DNA from: an uncultured Robinsoniella sp.
GTDB lineage: Bacteria > Bacillota > Clostridia > Lachnospirales > Lachnospiraceae
DNA length: 64,000 nucleotides
Direction: 5' to 3'
Assembly (NCBI GenBank): GCA_900540475.1
Contig: UQGG01000010.1
Span: forward strand, 90,920 to 154,919
The notes beneath the pieces are model-generated. The model saw only the letters and a list, made by a program, of their open reading frames with translations. It made no database searches and was not told the DNA's origin. Position 1 is the first letter of the stretch. Each line of letters begins with the position of its first letter. Made by a program: the position numbers and the translations under genes. This document shows, piece after piece, positions 43,256 to 51,500 of the stretch.

Positions 43256-44100
43256 CAACCCTTAACTGCTCCGGCTGTCATACCTTCGATAACTGTTTTA
43301 TTTAAAATCATATACAGAACCAGCATTGGCAGAACACTCATGGATACGGAAGCAAATATGGCTCCCCAGTTTTTTGCCCCGAACTCATTCTGGAAATACA
43401 AAAGCCCGGTCTGGATGGTTTTCAGCTTGGTGTCACTGATAAATGTCATAGAGAAAATCAAGTCATTCCATTTGTAGAAGAACTGCAGTACCAATACCGT
43501 TACCGCAGCATTTTTCATAAGCGGAACTACAATGTGCCACATCATGCTGAAAATGCCGCATCCGTCAATTACGGATGCTTCCAGTATATCATTGGACAAG
43601 GACTTCATATACCCGGTCACAAGGAATACCGACAGAGACAGACCGAATGCGATATAAGTCAGTATCAGACACAGGCGGGTATTCACAAGCCCCATCTTAT
43701 TGTAAATCTGAAATAAGGGAATCAGGGCAGTTGCAACGGGAACCATAATTCCCAGTAAGAAGAATTTCTCAAAAAATCCTCTCATTTTCCATTCCATCTT
43801 CGTTACGGCAAATCCGATTGTCATACTGAAGACAACGATAAATATCAGTGAAACCAGTGTGTTGATTAAACTGTTTTTGAAGAAAAGCCCCATGTTTCCC
43901 CTGGTCCACGCATCAATAAAGTTTTGGAAATACAGACCGTCAGGTAAAGCATACGCTGCTTTTGTAACAAATTCTGCCGGTTTTTTAAGAGCCGCCGTCA
44001 ACATCCAGAAGATGGGATACACTTCGATAATCACCAGGATAAAGATAAAGATTTTAATTAATACAGATTTTGTTATTTTTTTTGCTTTATATCCGTTCAT
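43255..44100 (-). CDS. Sugar ABC transporter permease, MalG/MsmG type
   Basis: 281 residues with six membrane segments and the EAA loop EASVIDGCGIFSMMWHIVVP (about 190). Ends in TAGAVKG as in MsmG/UgpE proteins. Partner of the permease upstream (11 bp gap) and of the binding protein at 45221. AGGAGGAACGGAT precedes the ATG. Distinct from the LplC-type permeases elsewhere in the window, so it belongs to a second importer type, usually for mono- to oligosaccharides. Confidence 0.93.
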   Translation of the reverse strand: MNGYKAKKITKSVLIKIFIFILVIIEVYPIFWMLTAALKKPAEFVTKAAYALPDGLYFQNFIDAWTRGNMGLFFKNSLINTLVSLIFIVVFSMTIGFAVTKMEWKMRGFFEKFFLLGIMVPVATALIPLFQIYNKMGLVNTRLCLILTYIAFGLSLSVFLVTGYMKSLSNDILEASVIDGCGIFSMMWHIVVPLMKNAAVTVLVLQFFYKWNDLIFSMTFISDTKLKTIQTGLLYFQNEFGAKNWGAIFASVSMSVLPMLVLYMILNKTVIEGMTAGAVKG

Positions 44101-44111
44101 ATCCGTTCCTC

Positions 44112-44990
44112 CTATCCCTGTCTGTCAAATTTCTTAATAATAGTTGTTCCAATAATACAGATAATGAAGATTACAATTGCAATGGTACTGCCGTATCCGA
44201 CCTTTCCAAATCCAAAGGACGCATTATACATATACATGGAAAGTGAAGTAGTTGCATTTCCAGGGCCACCTCCGGTGAGCGCCATTGCGGATTCAAACAT
44301 CTTCACCGTACCGGAGAAGCTGAATACCAGGCAGGTGATAGTTACCGGGCGCAGGAGCGGCATAAGAATGCTTTTAAATAAATTCCACGCATTGCAGCCG
44401 TCAATCTTGGCAGCTTCCATGACATCATCCGGAATATCCAGCAGGGCACCGTAGAAAATGACTGCATAGAATCCCATGGAAACCCAGACATCCATGACAC
44501 TTAATGCTTTCAGTGCCGTACTTGCCTGTCCGATCCAGGGCTGCACCCAGTCCTGAAGACCGATATTTGCCAGAATACTGTTTAATAATCCATAGTTTGG
44601 CTGAATTTCATAGATTTTTGCAAATAACTGGCCTACCGCTACTGTTGGCAGTACTACCGGGAAAAAGATCAGTGTACGAATCACATTTTTAAATCTCTTT
44701 AACCAGAATTTAAATACAAGTGCCATACACAGTCCAAGTGCAACCTGACCTAACATAACCATGCCGATATACTTCAAGTTCACTACCAGGGCATCTTTAA
44801 AACGTGCATCAATAAATAACTTTTCGTAATTCTTTAAACCGGAAAAACTCCAGTTCAGCCCAGGTGTGCCATCGTAGAATGAATATACGAATGACCAGAT
44901 AACCGGAACGAATACCAGCCCTACATATAAGATCAGGCCCGGTATTACAAATAAAGCAATTGCTTTTTTATTTCCTAATACTTTATTCAT
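44112..44990 (-). CDS. Sugar ABC transporter permease, MalF/MsmF type
   Basis: 292 residues with six membrane segments and the EAA loop EAAKIDGCNAWNLFKSILMP (about 205). ATG at 44990 is chosen for the GGAGGCAAGT site; a longer frame exists but has no signal. Forms the heteromeric channel with the permease downstream. A 230-bp gap separates it from the binding-protein gene, holding partial inverted repeats (for example ATGGATA/TATCCAT at about 45179-45200) that may reduce read-through. Confidence 0.93.
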   Translation of the reverse strand: MNKVLGNKKAIALFVIPGLILYVGLVFVPVIWSFVYSFYDGTPGLNWSFSGLKNYEKLFIDARFKDALVVNLKYIGMVMLGQVALGLCMALVFKFWLKRFKNVIRTLIFFPVVLPTVAVGQLFAKIYEIQPNYGLLNSILANIGLQDWVQPWIGQASTALKALSVMDVWVSMGFYAVIFYGALLDIPDDVMEAAKIDGCNAWNLFKSILMPLLRPVTITCLVFSFSGTVKMFESAMALTGGGPGNATTSLSMYMYNASFGFGKVGYGSTIAIVIFIICIIGTTIIKKFDRQG

Positions 44991-45220
44991 ACTTGCCTCC
45001 ATTTGCATATCGTAAATCGTAAGCCCGCTCACGATACAGCCTTAATAAGTGCGTCTTTTGTCTGCATTTTGGGTATAAAAAGAGCGACAGGCCGAGATCC
45101 AGTCTGATACACGTTTCCATGCTGCTGTCTTTCCCTATTCTATCGCTCTGTTTATTTATTCCCCCGGATAAAGAGCCTAATGGATATGATTGCGTATCCA
45201 TTTTGACCACTGCCGGGAGG

Positions 45221-46621
45221 TTATTTGCTCAAATCATATGCATCCTGAATGGACTGCATATATTCTTCCGGTGTCATTTCACCGTTGGCAAGAGTCTGAA
45301 CGTTATCCTGTGCTGCTGTCTTCGTCTCGTTATTCATCATTGCCTCGAACCAGGTCGCTGCATTTGTCACGGAATCAATGGTGTTTACAACTTCCTGATT
45401 GATCGGGCTTAATTCACCTTCCACCGTATATTTATATCCTTTTACAGAACCCATTTCCTTCATTGCATAATCGCCTGCATGTTCTACAAAATATTTTAAC
45501 CAGTCAGCTGTGGCATCATCATACTTATCTTTGGTAAGTGCCAGAATGTTGCCGCAGTTCATAGGTACTTCTGTTGCCGGGCTAATGGATTCATCCACAA
45601 CCGGAATGCTGAAATATCCAATTCCGTCTTCTCCTGCCGGGTTGTTTTCGCTTGTGATGTCTTCCGTAAACCAGCTTCCGTTGTAGCACATTGCTGATTC
45701 ACCAGCCAGCATCATATTTCCTGCTGTAGTCTGGTCAACCGTTGTAACACCTTCGCCAAAGTAACCCTTAGAAGCCATATCGGATACCTGCTTTGCTGCC
45801 TCTACAAATTTAGGATCCGTAAAGGAAAGTTCTCCTGATGTAGCTTTTGTCAGTGCATCCACACCCATGGTACGGATAACATATGCATTCACCAGACGGC
45901 TTAACGGCCACTTTTCAGATCCACCGATTGACATTGGCTGAACGCCCTTTTCTTTTAATGTGTCACATACTTTTAATAAATCATCCCAGGTCTTTGGAAC
46001 TTCCACACCTGCATCTTCAAATACTTTCTTGTTATACCAGAAGCCTTCGATATTCAATCCCAGCGGAAGGTCGTAGATACTGTCGGTATTGGAAAGACCT
46101 TTCAAAAGGGTAACTGCGCCTTCTTCGATCTGGTCTGATACACCCAGTTTTTCTAATTGTTCTGATATATTTACCACTTTATCTGCATCGATCAGTTCTG
46201 TCAGTGGTTGTCCGGCAACATAAGCAAACGCATCTGGAAGGTCATTAGAAGCCACTAATGTAGCAACTTTCGTGGTCAGGTCATTTGCAGAAACCAGTTC
46301 GAATTCAAACTCAAAGTTAGGATTTACTTCTTCCTGGTACTGTTTTGTCAGATTATATAATAATTTTCCTTCTTTTGTATCTTCCGCCCATATGGATAAA
46401 ATCTTGAATTTCTTAGCAGGTTTGTCAGAATCTGCAGATGCCGTATCATTTCCGTCCTCACTATTATCTGCTGCTGCATCTGTTTTTGTTTCAGCAGAGG
46501 TATCCGCTGCTGTGCCTGCCTGTGTCTCTTTCGTCGTTTCTCCTGAAGAAGAACCACATCCTGCTAAAGCCCCCATAACCATTGCTGCAGAGAGAATGGC
46601 TGCAAGTATACGTTTTTTCAT
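45221..46621 (-). CDS. Sugar-binding lipoprotein, ABC family 1
   Basis: 466 residues. Lipoprotein signal with LAGCGSSS, Cys at 22, then a Thr/Ala/Asp-rich linker to about residue 60. Family-1 sugar-binding fold: WYNKKVFEDAGVEVPKTWDD, GGSEKWPLSRLVNAY and GNMMLAGESAMCYNGSWF. ATG at 46621 follows GGAGGAAAATAGA. First gene of the MsmEFG-like operon with two permeases. It lies downstream of, and in the same direction as, the DUF4091 gene, with a 142-bp AT-rich gap that may contain a promoter. Confidence 0.93.
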   Translation of the reverse strand: MKKRILAAILSAAMVMGALAGCGSSSGETTKETQAGTAADTSAETKTDAAADNSEDGNDTASADSDKPAKKFKILSIWAEDTKEGKLLYNLTKQYQEEVNPNFEFEFELVSANDLTTKVATLVASNDLPDAFAYVAGQPLTELIDADKVVNISEQLEKLGVSDQIEEGAVTLLKGLSNTDSIYDLPLGLNIEGFWYNKKVFEDAGVEVPKTWDDLLKVCDTLKEKGVQPMSIGGSEKWPLSRLVNAYVIRTMGVDALTKATSGELSFTDPKFVEAAKQVSDMASKGYFGEGVTTVDQTTAGNMMLAGESAMCYNGSWFTEDITSENNPAGEDGIGYFSIPVVDESISPATEVPMNCGNILALTKDKYDDATADWLKYFVEHAGDYAMKEMGSVKGYKYTVEGELSPINQEVVNTIDSVTNAATWFEAMMNNETKTAAQDNVQTLANGEMTPEEYMQSIQDAYDLSK

Positions 46622-46763
46622 TCTATTTTCCTCCATAAATCCTTCATTTTATAATTTAAGTGCTTTTGTTTTTCGAAAAACTTGTTATATATACATCATA
46701 TCAGCTTTTAAAAATAATTATAGTCATTAATTTTTTATAAAATGTTAGGATTTTTTAGGAAAA

Positions 46764-48410
46764 CTAAAATTTTCTGTCCGCGATCTCTTTATTTACAATT
46801 TCCCGGAGTTTCTGAAAAAACCGACTGCTGTATGGATAAGAAACCAGGGTTATGGGTTCTTCTGCTGCCTGTCTGATCAAATCCATTACATATTCCCTGG
46901 ATGTGAGTTCTTCCAGCATCTGAAATGCCCGGATATCCTGCATCGCCTGAGATAATGCCATAAGGCGGAGGGATTCCTCCGGGCAGCCATCTTCTCCCGG
47001 ATATACCAGAAATGCATCGCCGGATGGGAATGCTGCCCCGGCATCCGTGACCTGGAAAGGGTTAATATGGGACAGGGAGTACTGGGAATTGTAGAAATTA
47101 AATCCCCAGTGTAAAAATCCCTCCAGCCCGTACTGGTACATCTGTACTCCCAGAATCCGGGTTCTGCCGGAAGGCATTGCAAAAAAGCGGTTTGTCACCT
47201 CTTTTCCCTGGGCTCCACAATAGTAGGTCCAAAGTCCCAGCACCTGATGTTTTAAAAAAGGCTCCAGATGGTCAACTGCCGGGACCGGCTTATCCACAAC
47301 CCCGCTCTCATAAAAGGCATATCTGGACACTGCATCCATAATGGGATAACCCTTTAGATGGGCGGATACGGATTCCCGGACTTTCCGGTACATTTCCAGA
47401 TCCTTTTCTTCCGGCTCATCTGATAAATGAAAAAATACCTTTCCTCTTAAATTCCACTCATCCAGCCTGAGCATCAGGGCGTCCAGAAACTGTCCCAGAA
47501 ATTCCTGATATGCAAAGCTTTGGCTGTCCGTCTCCCAGCCGAATATCCGCACCAGGGTACCGTCCTTCTCTGCCATTACTTTCGGTGCACTTTTCGCCCC
47601 CCACTGGGTAAACAGATGGGCGATCTCAAAATATTTCACCCCGCATTCCATGCACATCTGGAAAAAGGCGTACAGTTTCTCAAAGGAAAAGATATATTTT
47701 CCGCCCATAACCTTGACGTCCACCAGCTGCACTGTAGTACGCTCTTCTCCTATGGCGGTATCCAGCGGCGGAGTGAAAGCCGGGGTTAATATCATATTCA
47801 TGCCACGTTTGCCATACAAGGTGATAAAATTTCTCATGATCTCCCAGTGCTGCCCAGACCAGGGTTCTACCTGATAATAGTCCGCAAGGCAGTCGCAGTA
47901 GAACCATTCTGTATGAAAACAGGTCTGGGGTTTCAAATGTATGGGATAAATACAGATCTCTGTCCGAACCTCACCCACCAGTATCTGTTCTTCATTATAA
48001 AACCGCAATATGAGATCCTGATTTCCCTCCATTCCCTCTTCTGCTTCCAGATCAATCCACAAAGCGTGCCATTGACGTGGGATATATGTTATCCTCTCCA
48101 GAGAAATACTGCTTAACAAATCAGGATAAAGACCTGGTTCTTTGGAAAGATAATGTCCATCACCTTCCCCGCCACAGGGCAGAACAGAAGGCATGAGCTT
48201 TACTTCCCGTATCCGCACCGCTTCTTTTAAGCTTCCGTTTACTTCTAACCTTCCATATCCGGTATACAAAGAATCCGCCCGGTATGCACATTGGAGGGAA
48301 ATGGTTTCTCCCCAAAAGCCCGATAACGTTATGCCTTCCAAATCCTCCCCGGGCTCCACTCCCGGAAAGACTTTATTCAGAGAACTTATTAATTTAAATT
48401 TATAATCCAT
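46764..48410 (-). CDS. DUF4091-type putative glycoside hydrolase
   Basis: 548 residues without signal peptide. An N-terminal beta-sandwich (1-185) then a barrel with GMNMILTPAFTPPLDTAI, GVKYFEIAHLFTQWGAKSAP, GKVFFHLSDEPEEKDLEMY (acidic cluster about 345-352) and a late WGFNFYNSQYSL stretch. This pattern is typical of DUF4091 proteins, which occur in polysaccharide loci and are regarded as glycosidase-like; activity of this one is unknown. The ATG at 48410 follows AAAGGATAAAAATA; a frame 27 codons longer has no site. It sits between the large surface glycosidase and the sugar importer, and would act on imported oligosaccharide. Confidence 0.78.
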   Translation of the reverse strand: MDYKFKLISSLNKVFPGVEPGEDLEGITLSGFWGETISLQCAYRADSLYTGYGRLEVNGSLKEAVRIREVKLMPSVLPCGGEGDGHYLSKEPGLYPDLLSSISLERITYIPRQWHALWIDLEAEEGMEGNQDLILRFYNEEQILVGEVRTEICIYPIHLKPQTCFHTEWFYCDCLADYYQVEPWSGQHWEIMRNFITLYGKRGMNMILTPAFTPPLDTAIGEERTTVQLVDVKVMGGKYIFSFEKLYAFFQMCMECGVKYFEIAHLFTQWGAKSAPKVMAEKDGTLVRIFGWETDSQSFAYQEFLGQFLDALMLRLDEWNLRGKVFFHLSDEPEEKDLEMYRKVRESVSAHLKGYPIMDAVSRYAFYESGVVDKPVPAVDHLEPFLKHQVLGLWTYYCGAQGKEVTNRFFAMPSGRTRILGVQMYQYGLEGFLHWGFNFYNSQYSLSHINPFQVTDAGAAFPSGDAFLVYPGEDGCPEESLRLMALSQAMQDIRAFQMLEELTSREYVMDLIRQAAEEPITLVSYPYSSRFFQKLREIVNKEIADRKF

Positions 48411-48470
48411 TATTTTTATCCTTTCACTAAACAGACGACACCTGTATAAAGAATCAACGAGGAGAGGGCA

Positions 48471-48485
48471 TATTTGCCCCCTCCC
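48471..48485 (-). other. GC-rich intercistronic hairpin
   Basis: GGAGAGGGCA and TGCCCCCTCC pair around a short A/T loop in the 131-bp gap between the large surface protein gene and the DUF4091 gene. No T-run, so more likely an mRNA processing or stability structure than a terminator. Confidence 0.4.
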
Positions 48486-48541
48486 AGTCAATACATGTGC
48501 TTCACTTCGCTGTCGGAATCATTTTTTACAATCCCATTCTG

Positions 48542-51500
48542 CTATTTTATTTCCACACTGCTCTTTTGTCCTTTGTTTCTAAATAGTTTTTTATAATCCT
48601 TGACTTTCGATCCAGGAACCTGGATTACTGCCTTAGAAGATATTTTCTTCAGACAATTGCTGTAGGCTTTGTCCAATACCTTAGATTTAACTTTGATTCT
48701 GGTGAGCCTGCTGTCTCCGTAAAATGCCTGTTTTCCAATCGCCGTTACATTTGCACCAATGGTAATCTGCTGCAGATTCTTGTAATTCTTAAATGATTTC
48801 GGTCCAATCTTTGTAACTTTGCATTTTACACCTCTTAAAGTTACCGCTGATGGAACATTCACCTTCTTAACTGACCTGCTGGCAGCACCAACTACCATTA
48901 CAGCCGCTTTTCCTGCTTCAGGATTGGTCACTTTGTATTTCAGTCCCTTGTACGTCAGGATCTGGCCTTTTTTCAGTGCAGGTACCACAGGCTGTGGAGC
49001 CTCATTCGGTTTTAATTCCAGTCCCGCTGCTGCTGACATCAGTCCTGCCGCCGCCTGGTCAATCTGAGCCTGGGCTGCATTTGGATTATTTAAAACTGCT
49101 GATGCCGCTGCCACTGCGTCTTTCAGGGCTTTTGCACTGCTGTCCGTATATTTCCCGGTATCAAGTCCGGAATATACCTGATAGAGTACTTTCAGCGTCG
49201 TGGTGTCCGTTGTGACAACCGATGCTTCTGTTAATTCTGCCGCTGCTTTCGCCAGGGCTGCCGCTGCCTGGTCAACTACTGCCTGATCTGCTTCTTTACT
49301 ATTCAGTACCTCCTCTGCAGCTCTCAGTGCTGCAAGGAATGCATCGGCACTGTCTTTTGTGTACTTTCCGGTGTCAATTCCTGTATATGCATCGAAGAGT
49401 ACTTTCAACAGAGAGAAGTCTACCGTTACTTCCGGCTTTTCGGGATCTTCCGGCAATACTGTCAGTGCAGTTGCTGCTGACAGAAGCCCTGCTATGGCAT
49501 TGTCAACCTCTTCCTGTGTGGTATTTTCATTGTCAATCACGCCAGACAGACGATCCAGGGCTTCGGTAAATACGGTTGCACTATCCTGGGTATATCCGGA
49601 CAGATCCAGATCTTTGTAAGCATTTTGCAATGCCTTAGCCAATGATTTATCGGTCTCGGGTTCTGTCTCTTTCTTCTCCAGTCCGGCAAGCGCTACCAGC
49701 AAACCTGACTCTGCTTCAGCCGCTTCCACTTTTGAAGCATTTTCTTTTTCAAGGACTGCCGATGCATGATCCAGTGCATTTTTCAGGGTTGCTGCGCTGT
49801 CTTCCGTGTAAATGCTCATATCCATCTGTGAAACAGCATTGTATAAGGACTGCAGCTGTGTCAGGTCGGCCAGAATGCTTTCCAGCTGGGCAATGGCTTC
49901 CTGAAGCTTGTTAATCTGCTCTTCTATTGCATCCTGCTCTGCTTTTTCATCTTCCAAAACAGCCTTTGCCTCTTCTATCGCTGCTTTTAATACGGCATAA
50001 CTCCCTTCTGTATATCCATCGGGAATATAAGCTTCTGCCGCTTCCAGTGCGGTCTGAAGTGCCGTCTTATCTGCAATACGGCGAAATGTCACCGTTACGG
50101 TATGATCCTTCTGAACATCGGGAAGCAGTATCGTATTGCCTTCTACGGAATAGTTACCCGTTGATTCTATCTGATCCAGCATATAGCCTTCATCCGGTAT
50201 CGCACGCAGCAGAGCGTCATCATGAAGCTTCACTTCCTGGATCTTCGGCTCAACTTTTCCGTGCTCTCCTGCAATCGCTGTAACGGTTGCCGTAGTAACT
50301 TCAACCGGTTCTTTCTCTGCAATACTTCCCACTACGGCATAGTCAATCCGGCTGACACCGCTTTTTACGGTAATCCGCAGCTTATGGTCTGCATTTTCGT
50401 CACTGGCATGAACTTTCAAAACAGGAAGTCCGAAGTTCACATTGCCATTTTCATTATCTACATCATATCCGGCATCTACTGGTTCTCCGTCCAGTGTAAT
50501 TTCCGCTTCTCCCCAGGGAATCGTTTCGTTTCCTCCGAATATATGGCGAAGCTTCTTGGGAGCATAAACCGTCACATCCGTACCATAGAATGCAATTTCA
50601 TAGTAAGCCCCTTCTTTACTGCTGGAAGTCCAGCCGGTGTTGGTGGAATCTGTCTGCGTAAACTGTGCCCAGCCTGCTGCCCTTTTATCCGGCTCTTCAT
50701 TTGCTGTGGTGGACACTGCCTGCGGATTATAAGTAATCTGATCAGACTTGTCATTGACATAAGTCAGAGCCTTCCGCCCGGTGCTGTCAGGAAGCTGTCC
50801 TTTATAGGTAACCTTTGCACCATCAATGGCTATCTGAGCTTCCGATGTCTTACGAATTACGGCAGTGTGTTCTTTCAGTTCCAGATCTGCAAAGACGGTA
50901 GAAGCAAACTTTTCGCCACCGGCTGACGTGTCAATTGTCACCGGTTCACCGCCATCGATAGACACACTGATATTGGCATTGCTGTTGTACTTTCTGTAAA
51001 ACAGCTCCAGCTTTGTACCATAAAAATGCAGGGTAGATTCCGCTCCCGTTACATTAGTAAAATGAACGTCATTCCCGATTTTGGTTGGGAAATTGCCCTC
51101 TTCTGTTTCACGGTAGGTGAAATTGTCATCAAATGAGAACTGGTTGATACCTTCTCCCATATCATTGTCATTAATTGTAACGATCTTTTCAGCGGTGTCA
51201 TCTGCCGCTTCATCATACTTAAAGTAGCGGATTTCCCGGATGGCCGGAACCTTGTCTGCCGCCCGGATCACAAGCCGTATCCCTGTTGCCTTCACAGGCG
51301 CAAACTGCACGGTTTTACTCACCCCTATACTTCCGGTGTCGGCATCGTCTAACGGAATTTTTTCCCAGTTTCCCTCACTTGTACGGTATTCCAGATCAAA
51401 CCCTGTGATATTACTTCCGGATTCATTTATGGTAACTTTATTGATCATGTAGGAACCGGAAAATTTCTTATCCAGTGTGATCGGATAAACAGCGTCGCTT

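Noticed and set aside
49010..50060. Regular repeats considered as a CRISPR-like or satellite array
   Set aside because: The roughly 65-residue periodicity is the five FIVAR protein repeats; DNA units are diverged and coding.
49222..50926. Several rightward frames of 90-234 codons opposite the FIVAR-protein gene
   Set aside because: Mirror frames of a long, repetitive alanine-rich coding region; the leftward frame has recognisable domains.
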